From a virus: a stretch of 57,932 bases of DNA. Made by a program: the position numbers and the translations under genes. Numbering within the stretch: the stretch's first letter is position 1; every line of letters starts with the position of its first letter. The stretch is from positions 1-57,932 of the IMG/VR virus record IMGVR_UViG_3300021961_010926. One strand, given 5' to 3'. A model generated the notes under the pieces. That model saw only the letters and a program-made list of their open reading frames with translations, made no database searches and had not been told where the DNA came from. This document shows, in pieces, positions 35,285 through 44,491 of this stretch.

Positions 35285-36958
35285 TTATGCGCCAACTTCT
35301 TCGAATGCAATACCAGATCTGGTTGCAATGAAGTTCAACTTAATGAAGTTAATCGAGCGTGATGGCTTAACATAAATGTCAGCTACAAACTCGTTTCTAT
35401 CGATAACTTCACCTGTGTTGTTTGTTTCATCACACACAACCTTGTATTCTGTAACACCGCGGCGACCTTGTACATCACGAAGGAATGGTTCTACCAGATT
35501 ACGGAATTGCGCGCGAGTAAAGGCATCATTGAACTCGAACAGCTGGAATTTAGCTGCCGAAGCAATTGCTTTCTCGATCGTGATGAACAGTCTGCGTACA
35601 TTTATTCTATCGAACGCAGATGGTTTAGCAAGCAGAGTCTTATCACCATACAGAACAGTACCCTGACCAGGCATTGAAACTACCGGATTAACCCCTTTTC
35701 TGTATAAGCTATCCCGCTGAGTTTTCGATGGCGACCAGGCTAGCTTAACTGAATTTTTAATCTGACCGCGGTTTAGACCAGCTGGCGAGAACCAAGGATC
35801 AGCGGTATAATCAGTACGAACTGCTGTACCTGCTACGTCACCATTTAAAGGAATCCAGCGGTATACATCGTTATAGCGGTCGTACTGGTATTTCCAGCCC
35901 GAATCCATTACTGCGTAGGATGAGGATGGAAGAGCATCGCGATATGCAGTAACATCTGTTACTTCTGAACCACCGTTGTTGTACACATCGTCTAGATCTG
36001 GGGATACGAATACTACACAATCTTTACGAGCTTCAGCTATGTTTGTAATTACATAACTCGCTACTGCATTAGAAACTGCGCCTACCGGAATTAGCGAGAT
36101 ATCGTAAAGTTCATCATTCGCAAATGTTAAGAACCCTACCATGAGGTTACCATCGTTAGGGGCATCGGCAGATACACCACCGGCTAGCGATACTGTAACG
36201 TTAGCTGTTAGGTTAGCAAAGGTTACACCTTGAGCAGATGAACCCCAGTTTGAACCGGCCGATGGGTGATCCATCCACCAGATATATTTCGACTGATTGT
36301 TTAGTACGTCTTTGTAATAAGCAGATGTACCGTCTGGTCTCTTAGCATCGGTAGCTTTCGAAAGATAAGAAAACTTCTCTAGAACACTACCAGATACACC
36401 TGTCCACAGACCGTCTTCATCAATTACAATTACATGAAGTTCATCATGGCTTCCGCCAAGATCGCTTGCGTATGTAGACGTAGAAGGGGTTGTATCGAAT
36501 TGCGAGGCATAAGCCCAAGAGCTATATGTATTAGCATCTGCTACGGAAACTTTTAATGAGTTACCTAATGCACCTGGATACTTAGCTGCAAATTCACCTA
36601 CAGTTGCAGATCCATCCGAATAAGTATCTTCATATTTGGTTTCGTTTGTAATAAGTAGGGCGTTAGCTGATTGTACAACGGCGTTTTTAGCAGTAGCTTT
36701 GTTAACAACGCGGACTACCTGTAGGTTGTTTCCATATGACAGAAAGTTAGCAGCAGTAAAGAAAGATTGATAAACCGTACTGTTTGGTTTACCAAATCTT
36801 TCTACTAATTGATTTTCTGATTCTACAACAACAACTTGATCTACAGGACCCCATTGAAAAGCACCAGCAAAACCGCCAGCAGTAGTAGCAACCGCAGGAA
36901 CGACAGCTGTCAGATCCTTTTCGGTAACTAGAACACCTGGTGAAAGCTGAAAGGTCAT
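35285..36958 (-). CDS. 18: tail sheath protein gp18
   Basis: 557 residues (T4 gp18 659). FQLSPGVLVTEKDLTAVVPA opens the N-terminal strand used in sheath linkage. TTAGGFAGAFQWGPVDQVVV, RQVNQSEN-type loops, SFFTAANFLSYGNNLQVVRV and the C-terminal NAFDRINVRRLFITIEKAIA then FLRDVQGRRGVTEYKVVCDE are standard sheath motifs. The shorter length fits a simpler outer domain than T4. Exact late promoter upstream (37010-37017). Confidence 0.97.
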   Translation of the reverse strand: MTFQLSPGVLVTEKDLTAVVPAVATTAGGFAGAFQWGPVDQVVVVESENQLVERFGKPNSTVYQSFFTAANFLSYGNNLQVVRVVNKATAKNAVVQSANALLITNETKYEDTYSDGSATVGEFAAKYPGALGNSLKVSVADANTYSSWAYASQFDTTPSTSTYASDLGGSHDELHVIVIDEDGLWTGVSGSVLEKFSYLSKATDAKRPDGTSAYYKDVLNNQSKYIWWMDHPSAGSNWGSSAQGVTFANLTANVTVSLAGGVSADAPNDGNLMVGFLTFANDELYDISLIPVGAVSNAVASYVITNIAEARKDCVVFVSPDLDDVYNNGGSEVTDVTAYRDALPSSSYAVMDSGWKYQYDRYNDVYRWIPLNGDVAGTAVRTDYTADPWFSPAGLNRGQIKNSVKLAWSPSKTQRDSLYRKGVNPVVSMPGQGTVLYGDKTLLAKPSAFDRINVRRLFITIEKAIASAAKFQLFEFNDAFTRAQFRNLVEPFLRDVQGRRGVTEYKVVCDETNNTGEVIDRNEFVADIYVKPSRSINFIKLNFIATRSGIAFEEVGA

Positions 36959-37009
36959 GTTCTTCTCCTTATAATGTGTAATTTTTCATAATAAAAATCT
37001 CTCGTGTAT

Positions 37010-37017
37010 ATTTATAA
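37010..37017 (-). promoter_or_regulatory. late promoter of the sheath gene
   Basis: Minus-strand TATAAATA, exact consensus, about 52-59 bases before the gp18 ATG, which has AAGGAGAAG as ribosome site. It lies just inside the gap after the gp17 stop (37029). Confidence 0.8.
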
Positions 37018-37028
37018 ATAGCAAAATT

Positions 37029-38690
37029 TTAACGAGTATAATTTTCACGTATGAATGCTTGGAGATCTTTATTATATGAGTCTGTAAGCCAGAGATCACT
37101 GCCTGCTACTTCTACTGCATCTTCAGGTACACCATTATCAATAAAGCCGAATGGTGTTAAATCTTCTTCTATATTCTTAATTTGTTGGCTGTATAAGGCT
37201 TTACGGTTATTAGAATTCATTAGATCTTTAAATAACGGGTCGTTAGAGGCCCATGCAAAAAGAACTAAAGTCATTACTAAGTCGTCATTATATCCTTCAT
37301 CTGCTTCAAACGACCCTTTATTTTCAACAAATGTTGAGATTTCGGAAATAATATCTTTATCAAAAATTAACAGTTTACTATTTTCAACCAGAGATTTTAG
37401 AGATGAACAACCTATTCTCTTAATCTGTTTGGTTGTTCTAATACCTAGGCTGGAGTTTTTACCGGATATAGATAGCGTCTGACCGTACCTTGCATCGCTC
37501 CCCACCCATATCATATTTTCATATTCTAATTCATTATATATTAAATCAGCAACTTGTTGACCTATATCATTTATCTCAACAAGAATATAAGCGTTATTAT
37601 AATCTTTAGCCAGTTTTACTATAATATCCGGGTACAACAGCGGGCTGATTGTATTATTGCGATATTTAGCTACTACAGAAAACGGATACTTTGTAGTATC
37701 AATAACGGTAAAAGCAGAGTAATCTCCTCCTACCCCTCTTGATGTATCTACTGTTATAAAATAAGAATTATTTAATTGAGGAGATTCTAGTATATCTAGA
37801 TTATCTTTTTCGTATATGTAACTCTTCGGTGAAAGATTAGAAATAACATCAGGGGAGATAAGTGTGTTAGTGGAACCTAAGAACTTACACAACACCTCTT
37901 GATTAAACTTAACTTCACCTAGAAGTGCTTTCTGCTCTTCAGCCCACTTTAAATCTCTCTTTGGATGTTCGAAATATTCCACTTTAATTGGAATAAATCC
38001 GTTTGTACCTCTTTCTGCTTCATTCCAAAACTTCCAGAAGTGGTTATATCCTAGCGGAGTAGATGTAAGAATGATCTTGGTTGTTTGACCGGCTGATACT
38101 ACGGGATATACGGATGTAAAGAATTGCTCTGCGATGTTATTTGGTACAATTGCCACCTCGTCCACATACAGTAAGTTTACTGACTTACCACGAATACCAG
38201 ACTGAGATGTTGCTGCTGTAAATACGGATGACCCGTTCTCAAGCTCTACGTCACCCTTATTCCATGTCTTTATACCCTGCTGCATCCACAAAGGTAGGTT
38301 TTCATACATTAATTGATAACGAGATAAAATTTCCATTGCACCATCTGATTTGTGTGCAAGGATAGCAACTGTTTTGTTTCTATTAAAAAGCGTATACCAG
38401 AGAACATATGCAGCCACTACCTGGGACTTACCCATCTGTCTAGGCTGCATACTAATAACGCGTCTATTTTCTTGAATTGCATTTAGAAATCTTTCTTGAT
38501 AAGGAAAGAGATCAAAAGGAATAAGCATCTCTGAGTCAAGAGATACTATCTGGCAATATTTACGAATAAAATAGATCGGGTCGTCTTTGCAAATCATTAA
38601 TTCAGATACCTGTTCTGAGGTATACTGAATTACGAAACCTATTTGCTTGAGTGATCTATTACCGTTGTAGGAGTTTTTACTTTGAGTCAA
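37029..38690 (-). CDS. 17: large terminase subunit gp17
   Basis: 553 residues with a TTG start at 38690 (AAGG eleven bases upstream); the next in-frame ATG is 31 codons in. ISMQPRQMGKSQVVAAYVLW (Walker A-like, near residues 79-98), LLYVDEVAIVPNN (Walker B, near 172) and the coupling motif LTSTPLG form the packaging ATPase. ITVDTSRGVGGDYS, LVEINDIGQQ and NDDLVMTLVLFAW carry the three acids of the RNase-H-like nuclease. It cuts and pumps concatemeric DNA into the prohead. It overlaps gp16 by 14 bases. Confidence 0.97.
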   Translation of the reverse strand: MTQSKNSYNGNRSLKQIGFVIQYTSEQVSELMICKDDPIYFIRKYCQIVSLDSEMLIPFDLFPYQERFLNAIQENRRVISMQPRQMGKSQVVAAYVLWYTLFNRNKTVAILAHKSDGAMEILSRYQLMYENLPLWMQQGIKTWNKGDVELENGSSVFTAATSQSGIRGKSVNLLYVDEVAIVPNNIAEQFFTSVYPVVSAGQTTKIILTSTPLGYNHFWKFWNEAERGTNGFIPIKVEYFEHPKRDLKWAEEQKALLGEVKFNQEVLCKFLGSTNTLISPDVISNLSPKSYIYEKDNLDILESPQLNNSYFITVDTSRGVGGDYSAFTVIDTTKYPFSVVAKYRNNTISPLLYPDIIVKLAKDYNNAYILVEINDIGQQVADLIYNELEYENMIWVGSDARYGQTLSISGKNSSLGIRTTKQIKRIGCSSLKSLVENSKLLIFDKDIISEISTFVENKGSFEADEGYNDDLVMTLVLFAWASNDPLFKDLMNSNNRKALYSQQIKNIEEDLTPFGFIDNGVPEDAVEVAGSDLWLTDSYNKDLQAFIRENYTR

Positions 38691-39093
38691 TTATATTAGC
38701 CTTCTGCGCACTTATTAATTTCATAAGTTCTGCTGTAGACCCTGCAAATAATATATTGTTAGTTTGATTACCTATCTTTGATGTAGGTACCTCATCACCT
38801 TTTAATTCACGATTCTGCTTTTGCACCGATAGAAGGCTCTTAGCAATTTCGGTTTGTGTCTTAATCAACTGACCGGCTACTTCGTATGCAGATCCTCTCT
38901 CAGACCTCTTAGCGTTATCTACCATGTTATTGATGAGATCGTTATTAACATCAATAAGTTTTCTAAGAGTATTTCTTGCCAGATTAAAATCACTAGTAAT
39001 CTCATCAGTATTATCTTTCTCGATAATAGGAGATATTTCTTGTATAGCAAGTTCTACATTGAAAAGATTGGAAAGATTTTGATCCATTAACAT
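38677..39093 (-). CDS. 16: small terminase subunit gp16
   Basis: 138 residues. LFNVELAIQEISPIIEKDNT then DEITSDFNLARNTLRKLIDV, and RSERGSAYEVAGQLIKTQTE with IAKSLLSVQKQNRELK, give the long antiparallel coiled-coil core of T4-type gp16, which binds DNA and regulates gp17. The C-terminus (FAGSTAELMKLISAQKA) is the conserved end. TAATG overlap with gp15. Confidence 0.9.
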   Translation of the reverse strand: MLMDQNLSNLFNVELAIQEISPIIEKDNTDEITSDFNLARNTLRKLIDVNNDLINNMVDNAKRSERGSAYEVAGQLIKTQTEIAKSLLSVQKQNRELKGDEVPTSKIGNQTNNILFAGSTAELMKLISAQKANIIDSK

Positions 39094-39842
39094 TAGAAAT
39101 CCTCAAACATTTCAATGAAATCAATATCATCCCCTGGTACAGCAGTTCCTGGATCTACCGTTGCACTGTATCTTAGTATCTGTTGAGTTCTCGCTTCATC
39201 ATTAAAGATATTAGCAATAGAAGTACGAATGAGACTTTGTCTGCTCGCCGGTCCAAAGAAGTTAAGCTTGAGTGTAAAATTAAGTGTCCATATAATAGAT
39301 CTACGAGAAGTAAAATTACCTTCATAAGTATCTTCGTAAGCCACATTATCTAATACGATAGATAGGTCGTTCTTAATATTCATACTCGGAACAGCATTCA
39401 ATGTTAAGTTAAAATCAGGATTGAAATAAGGAAGAATCTGCTCTATTACCTGCAGACCGTCATCTTGATTTTTTGAATACAGGTACAACGACATAGAAAC
39501 ATTATATGGTGTTGGTACAAATTGAACAGTACTGGTTGACGTTGAGGTATTATTTACTCTATTTTTTTGAACCAGACTTAATTTTCTATTTGGGTCGTAA
39601 GACAGACCGGTCATTTCAAACGCCATTCTAGGCAAACTTATTTGAAATTTAGCATTTGGAAGATCTGGCTCAGCTTCAACTCTTGCTAGAAATTTTTGTC
39701 TAGGTGCGTACGACAAGGGTACTTTCAACGTCTGTACAACGTTACCAGACGAATCTAATCTATCGAGGTAGATATCGTTAAATATATTACCAAAAGCTAC
39801 AACCGATTTTCGAATCGTACCCCAGTAGAATTTTTGAAGCAT
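39093..39842 (-). CDS. 15: tail sheath stabiliser/completion protein gp15
   Basis: 249 residues (T4 gp15 272). LQKFYWGTIRKSVVAFGNIF then NDIYLDR; VPLSYAPRQKFLARVEAEPD; ISLPRMAFEMTGLSYDPNRK; VDRGV-type strand TPYNVSMSLYLYSKNQDDGL; and FNLTLNAVPSMNIKNDLSIV match gp15, which caps the tail tube and sheath and joins the tail to the neck. Order gp13-gp14-gp15-gp16-gp17 is as in T4. Confidence 0.94.
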   Translation of the reverse strand: MLQKFYWGTIRKSVVAFGNIFNDIYLDRLDSSGNVVQTLKVPLSYAPRQKFLARVEAEPDLPNAKFQISLPRMAFEMTGLSYDPNRKLSLVQKNRVNNTSTSTSTVQFVPTPYNVSMSLYLYSKNQDDGLQVIEQILPYFNPDFNLTLNAVPSMNIKNDLSIVLDNVAYEDTYEGNFTSRRSIIWTLNFTLKLNFFGPASRQSLIRTSIANIFNDEARTQQILRYSATVDPGTAVPGDDIDFIEMFEDF

Positions 39843-40585
39843 TATAGAACCTCTCCAAATGGGTTAGTTTCAGAGAAATCTAGAATACCTGATTCGTCCT
39901 CAAAGTTTTCATTTTGTGCAGAGGGGTCAATTACATTAAGCAGGAAGTTTTCTAGGATAAGCGGAACTTCGGCTTCTGCTTCAATTAAGAATCTTGAATT
40001 ATCTTCTAAATCTAAAGTATATTCTTCAGTAATAGAAATAGATTCTATATCTGCTTGATCATTTATTGAGTCGATAGTTGTGTTGAATCTTTCTGACGAG
40101 AACTGCATTAGCTCGCATTCCAGTTTGTATACGTAAAGCTTACCAACCTGGAAAAACGGGTCGCGTGTCTCGACTCTTCTAATCTCAAAGAAAGAATTTG
40201 TAAGAGGGAAGAATAGAACATCACCTTCAGCAGGTCTTGTAGTAAGCGCTGCTGTTCCTGATTTAGCTACTACATCATCCCATCTTCTTCTCGATACGAT
40301 AAATGTTGCAGTATCTCTTATCTCTACCCCAAACTTAGAAAGAAGATCACCCTCGCCTTCGAAACCGGTTACGTTACTCATATACATCTCCAACGGAAAT
40401 GCATTATCGTATTTTTGTAAGGCGTCTTCTGTAAAAATCTGGTCTTTATTTACAGCTGTTTTCGGCAGATAATATACATCGAATCCATATATTCTCAGGC
40501 ATTCGATTATGATGTCCTCCATGAGCAGCTGCTCTGAGGCTCTTCCCCCGGGTATACCAGACTGAAAATAAAAGTTAGTGGGCAT
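39842..40585 (-). CDS. 14: neck protein gp14
   Basis: 247 residues (T4 gp14 256). NFYFQSGIPGGRASEQLLME then DIIIECLRIYGFDVYYLPK is the conserved start. MSNVTGFEGEGDLLSKFGVE; GDVLFFPLTNSFFEIRRVET; and FFQVGKLYVYKLECELMQFS follow. With gp13 it forms the head completion collar on the portal. TAATG overlap with gp15. Confidence 0.95.
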   Translation of the reverse strand: MPTNFYFQSGIPGGRASEQLLMEDIIIECLRIYGFDVYYLPKTAVNKDQIFTEDALQKYDNAFPLEMYMSNVTGFEGEGDLLSKFGVEIRDTATFIVSRRRWDDVVAKSGTAALTTRPAEGDVLFFPLTNSFFEIRRVETRDPFFQVGKLYVYKLECELMQFSSERFNTTIDSINDQADIESISITEEYTLDLEDNSRFLIEAEAEVPLILENFLLNVIDPSAQNENFEDESGILDFSETNPFGEVL

Positions 40586-40653
40586 AGACGGTATCTTTGC
40601 GGTGGCCGTAGATTTCAGTTACTGCTATAATGCATATGTCGAACATGAGAGAA

Positions 40654-41607
40654 TCAACCTACAAACATATCAACGGGTAACTGATATGTTTTTTCTGCTT
40701 CATCTCTAAGTTCTTTTAACTCTTCAGTAGCTTCATCAAAGATCTTTTGACCATTCAGTGTAACACCCCCGGGTAATTGAACACCTTCAAATTTCTTTAG
40801 ATTAACACCCCATTGTTGCTTTAATAATGCAGTTGCGTATCGTTTGAGAAAATGATCGTTATATACGTCAGTGAATGTACTAGGATCAAGAATTCTATAC
40901 GCTTCGATAACAACGTAGTCTCCGATTTCAACATCAGTATTCCAGTCCATATCGATGTACAAACGATTTTGATGTCTATTAAAGCGAGTAGGTTTTTGTC
41001 CTACAAGAATATCATTGATAAGATTAAGCTGCGTCTTAACCTGACTGTAATATATTATATCGGTTGATTGTAAGGAATATAGATCGTTTAGCAGGATTTG
41101 ATATCTAACATCAAACATATCGATTCCTCGAGTCTTGGAGGAAAACGGCATGATCTTTACAACACCTGTAATGTTATCATTTAATGAAAGATATTTGTTA
41201 TCAAAATTACCTAAAGTAACAGAACTAATCACCGCAGAAGTACTTGACGTACCCCCTGAAAACGTCTCACCAGGGGTAAATGTACCGGATACATTCTTAA
41301 TGGATATTCTATTAGCAGAAATATTAGATATTACAGTAGCAGTCGCACCAGAAGATACACCTGTTAGTCTTTCACCATTTAGGAAAGATGCAGCATTAAC
41401 CCCGGTAATTTGAAGAGTACTTGCCGTTATCTTCTCAGAAAGATATACAAGCTCAACCGAATCATAGTGAAACTCGCGATAAAATTGAAAAGCTTCGTCA
41501 ATTCTATCTTCGATCTGGTCGTCATCAATATTAATTTCAAGTACAGGATGACCTAATTTTCTCAGACAATAATCTATAAGTTCTTGTCTAGATGAAGGAT
41601 TAGCCAT
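40654..41607 (-). CDS. 13: neck protein gp13
   Basis: 317 residues (T4 gp13 309). SSRQELIDYCLRKLGHPVLE then INIDDDQIEDRIDEAFQFYR is the signature start. FDVRYQILLNDLYSLQSTDI; NRLYIDMDWNTDVEIGDYVV; and ALLKQQWGVNLKKFEGVQLP follow. An inserted Gly/Thr-rich segment near residues 60-135 (FLNGERLTGVSSGATATVIS) looks like an extra beta domain, common in aquatic T4-like neck proteins. A late promoter candidate lies at 41631-41638. Confidence 0.95.
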   Translation of the reverse strand: MANPSSRQELIDYCLRKLGHPVLEINIDDDQIEDRIDEAFQFYREFHYDSVELVYLSEKITASTLQITGVNAASFLNGERLTGVSSGATATVISNISANRISIKNVSGTFTPGETFSGGTSSTSAVISSVTLGNFDNKYLSLNDNITGVVKIMPFSSKTRGIDMFDVRYQILLNDLYSLQSTDIIYYSQVKTQLNLINDILVGQKPTRFNRHQNRLYIDMDWNTDVEIGDYVVIEAYRILDPSTFTDVYNDHFLKRYATALLKQQWGVNLKKFEGVQLPGGVTLNGQKIFDEATEELKELRDEAEKTYQLPVDMFVG

Positions 41608-41630
41608 AAATTTTCCGTAAATTTAATTAA

Positions 41631-41638
41631 TATTTATT
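41631..41638 (-). promoter_or_regulatory. late promoter candidate of the neck-terminase operon
   Basis: Minus-strand AATAAATA, one mismatch to TATAAATA, 24-31 bases before the gp13 ATG. Confidence 0.5.
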
Positions 41639-41646
41639 CTTTTTAC

Positions 41647-41880
41647 CTACTCATGAATAGGGACTATTTGATATCCTATCAGTTTTTTAGAGTCAAATAC
41701 TTTTACGAAGTTATTCGTTTTAAAAGTTATATCACTTCTACTTTGAAATAGACTTTCAAGATGAGTTACAGCGTGATCGGGGTCGGTGAGTGTACCATTG
41801 ATTGTTAAGTCAGGGGTAAATTCAATCAAGTGCATTCTGCCGTTTCTATCAATCACGTAAATCTTTTTAGTACTGTTCAT
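41647..41880 (-). CDS. hypothetical protein
   Basis: 77 residues. TKKIYVIDRNGRMHLIEFTP then a helix (HAVTHLESLFQSRSDITFKT) and a terminal strand pair (FVKVFDSKKLIGYQIVPIHE). Probably a small alpha/beta protein. No match recognised. Ends the glycan/Fe-S module and precedes the gp13 promoter. Confidence 0.65.
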   Translation of the reverse strand: MNSTKKIYVIDRNGRMHLIEFTPDLTINGTLTDPDHAVTHLESLFQSRSDITFKTNNFVKVFDSKKLIGYQIVPIHE

Positions 41881-41882
41881 AG

Positions 41883-42806
41883 TTACCTCTTAGTATTGAT
41901 ACGTCTAATCATATCTTCAATTGCTAGGTTATTTATTGCAGTATATCTGCTATCATACATCTTAGGTTCTTGAAACTCTTCAAATACCTCATCAGTATCA
42001 TCTATCCAGAATAATAAATCAGGATTTAAAATGCTGCGTTGTTCGTCGAGAGGGCAGACTGAATTAATTAGTACAATATCATCTGCGGCCGAATTACGAG
42101 CCATAGTTAAAAGTCTGTTAGTATGTCGTAACCTACCTCCTTCTGTATAGTCAATATCTTTATGTATTACTCTCTGTTCTCTACTATTAAGTACTCTGCA
42201 CTGATCAAAATGCTTTGTTAGTTCATCTACTACTAGCTTTCTACTCGAACCGGGCTTACCCATTACTAAAACTCTGAAGTGTCTATCAGTTATTAATCTA
42301 TAATATTGAACTAAATTTGAATCCAGTGTATGGAATACCCACGGTCTTATAAAAACACCTTGATTTGGTTCTAGCATTACGTTAGTGTGTAGATCCCATT
42401 CGAATAAGTTTCTGTAGTTAAATTCATAACCCTCTAAAGCAGATTTTGCATCTATTGCCCCGTTTTTATTTTTATGATGAAATAAATTTAAGGTATTTTT
42501 TTCAAGTGCTACTATGAAACACCATTCATTGAGAGAGTTAAAATCTTCGAAATGAATAATGTTGTTGAAGGGTCTACGAAATATTCCAGATCTTTTATGA
42601 TCAATTATTACGCGTTCGCCCAGTACTCTACCTAATATAGGTTCTAACCCGCTTAAAACCATATTAAAATTATCTAGCTCGTAACCGTACTCTTTTTCGC
42701 TGAACCTAATATCTCTGACTACAGCTGCGCAGCGCTCTACATCTCCAGCTGGAAAAAATCCATCTGCATGGAGCATTTTTACCATGGGTCTATTAGATGC
42801 TTTCAC
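41883..42806 (-). CDS. cupin/oxygenase-like domain fused to degenerate kinase
   Basis: 307 residues with a GTG start at 42806, after GGAG; an ATG seven codons in is possible. Residues 1-175 include FNNIIHFEDFNSLNEWCFIV and GVFIRPWVFHTLDSNLVQYY, which look like a cupin or 2-oxoglutarate-oxygenase-type barrel, though a full metal triad is not clear. From about 178 the chain resembles the APS-kinase-like protein at 7594-8028 (RVLVMGKPGSSRK; YTEGGRLRHTNRLLTMARNS; DIVLINSVCPLDEQRSILNP), but GSSRK replaces GSGKT, so nucleotide binding is probably lost. The match in layout (GRLR...ILNPDL-W) is strong. It may be a sensor, binding partner or altered kinase. Confidence 0.65.
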   Translation of the reverse strand: MKASNRPMVKMLHADGFFPAGDVERCAAVVRDIRFSEKEYGYELDNFNMVLSGLEPILGRVLGERVIIDHKRSGIFRRPFNNIIHFEDFNSLNEWCFIVALEKNTLNLFHHKNKNGAIDAKSALEGYEFNYRNLFEWDLHTNVMLEPNQGVFIRPWVFHTLDSNLVQYYRLITDRHFRVLVMGKPGSSRKLVVDELTKHFDQCRVLNSREQRVIHKDIDYTEGGRLRHTNRLLTMARNSAADDIVLINSVCPLDEQRSILNPDLLFWIDDTDEVFEEFQEPKMYDSRYTAINNLAIEDMIRRINTKR

Positions 42807-43554
42807 AAACTTTCTCCGCTATAGATCTGTAAATATCGCTTATTTTACCGGTATTAAAAGCTATAGGTATTCCTTGATCTGCTTTTATTCTAATTGATGT
42901 CTGAAGAGGTATCTTACCGAGAACTGGTACTGAATACTTCTCACTTAAACTATCAGCACCATTTTCCCCAAAAATATAATCGACATTATTACAATGGTTA
43001 CACAAGTGTCCACTCATATTTTCTACAATACCCACTATCTTAATATTTCTTTGTACGAATAGCTCAATACCTTTCTTACAATCTAATAATGCTACATCTT
43101 GAGGGGTTGTTACGATTACAGCTTTAGCGTGTGGAATAATCTCACAAAGTGATATCTGAATATCACCGGTACCCGGGGGCATGTCAACTATAAGATAATC
43201 CAATTCACCCCATACCGTATTTAATAATAAGTTTTTAAGGGCAACAGTGGCCATTGGTCCTCGCCAACTTACAGCTTGATCATCTCTAATACTACTAGCT
43301 ATCGACATTATTTTTAGTTGGTAAGCTTCAAACGGTAAAGTAAATTTTTTATCTTCTGTAAGATTATATGGTTGATTGTTCTCCAATCCGAACATCATAA
43401 ACTGACTAGGACCGTATATGTCAGAATCAAACATACCTACTTTAAGATTTAACATAGAAAGAGAAGCTGCAAGATTAGCTGCAACAGTACTCTTACCCAC
43501 ACCTCCTTTTCCAGAGGAAACTAAAATAACATTTTTTATTTGCTCTATACCCAT
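42793..43554 (-). CDS. Mrp/ApbC-type Fe-S carrier ATPase
   Basis: About 253 residues from the ATG at 43554. VILVSSGKGGVGKSTVAANL has the deviant Walker A of Mrp/MinD proteins (residues 12-23). MFDSDIYGPSQFMMFGLENN is the Mrp DxDxYGPS motif. LIVDMPPGTGDIQISLCE is Walker B, and ENMSGHLCNHCNN carries the Cys185-x-x-Cys188 pair that holds a bridging [4Fe-4S] cluster between subunits. It has the core of a functional Fe-S carrier and lacks the N-terminal DUF59 domain. Such a gene is unusual in phages. QueE at 23045-23881 is a radical-SAM client that could use it. Confidence 0.88.
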   Translation of the reverse strand: MGIEQIKNVILVSSGKGGVGKSTVAANLAASLSMLNLKVGMFDSDIYGPSQFMMFGLENNQPYNLTEDKKFTLPFEAYQLKIMSIASSIRDDQAVSWRGPMATVALKNLLLNTVWGELDYLIVDMPPGTGDIQISLCEIIPHAKAVIVTTPQDVALLDCKKGIELFVQRNIKIVGIVENMSGHLCNHCNNVDYIFGENGADSLSEKYSVPVLGKIPLQTSIRIKADQGIPIAFNTGKISDIYRSIAEKVCESI

Positions 43555-43555
43555 A

Positions 43556-44491
43556 TTATTCCGAATAAATGTCATGGTTAATAATATTACACCAATGTTT
43601 CAACTCAGTTTTTGAGAAAGACATTATACCATCGTTTATTCTATCTGTAAATTCGCCGTCTACACCTCCGAGCCTGATAGGGTTATATACAGGCTGTCTA
43701 TCTTCTTTCCTAAAAATCCTGAAATGATCTGGATATGTTACATTTTTCTCGAAAGTTGAGCCCATGAATACAGCACCGGGCTTATCAAACGCGCGCGCCA
43801 TATGCTGACCAACCGAATCACACCCTACAAAATAATCACACTCACTAATTAAAGCCATAAACATTCGAAGATCAGTATTAAGATTTTGAAAATCTACCGA
43901 TATATTATCGCCCGGATGTCTAAGTTCCTTAGGACCGAAAAAGAATATTAAACTATCTTTGCTAATATTTTCTATCATATAGAGATAGTCGTCGCAATCT
44001 AAGCTCCGATGAGAAGTATCATAAGGCCTATTATTATTAATCTGCATTGAACTGCCGTAAGGCTGAAATACAATTACTTTACTCTTATTTTTATTCGTTT
44101 TAAACTCCTGTATTATTCTTTTAACCGAATTTTTTTCGTATGTACTTAGATATAGATTAGGCTTGGTAAGATCTGAATGATCTTCGGTCTTATTTATTTC
44201 TCGATCAAAAGCTTCAGTAAGAGAAATCTTCTGATTATAATAATCATAAAGATAGTAAGGCTCTGGGCACACAACAATATTAGGCTTTACATAATTATCA
44301 AATATATCTTTCTGATGTATACCTATAGTTCGCTGTTGAAGTAGAGGATGACTCCAGTACAGACTCTCCCACCCATGAACAAGCACCTTAAAGTTATTAC
44401 CCGGGTTGAGACGATGAAATTTCTCTAAAGCGGGTATTGCCGTTATAACCCTACCTGCACCACCGTTAATTATAAAAGTTGTATTAGTCAT
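43556..44491 (-). CDS. GT9-like (heptosyltransferase fold) glycosyltransferase
   Basis: 311 residues. FIINGGAGRVITAIPALEKF is a G-G-x-G-R start typical of GT-B heptosyltransferases. KVIVFQPYGSS and CDYFVGCDSVGQHMARAFDK then PGAVFMGST form the nucleotide-sugar site (S-D/C-S-x-x-H-x-A-x-A pattern). It would transfer a sugar, perhaps onto a cell-surface-type glycan or virion protein. One of four glycosyltransferase-like genes in this module. Confidence 0.75.
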   Translation of the reverse strand: MTNTTFIINGGAGRVITAIPALEKFHRLNPGNNFKVLVHGWESLYWSHPLLQQRTIGIHQKDIFDNYVKPNIVVCPEPYYLYDYYNQKISLTEAFDREINKTEDHSDLTKPNLYLSTYEKNSVKRIIQEFKTNKNKSKVIVFQPYGSSMQINNNRPYDTSHRSLDCDDYLYMIENISKDSLIFFFGPKELRHPGDNISVDFQNLNTDLRMFMALISECDYFVGCDSVGQHMARAFDKPGAVFMGSTFEKNVTYPDHFRIFRKEDRQPVYNPIRLGGVDGEFTDRINDGIMSFSKTELKHWCNIINHDIYSE

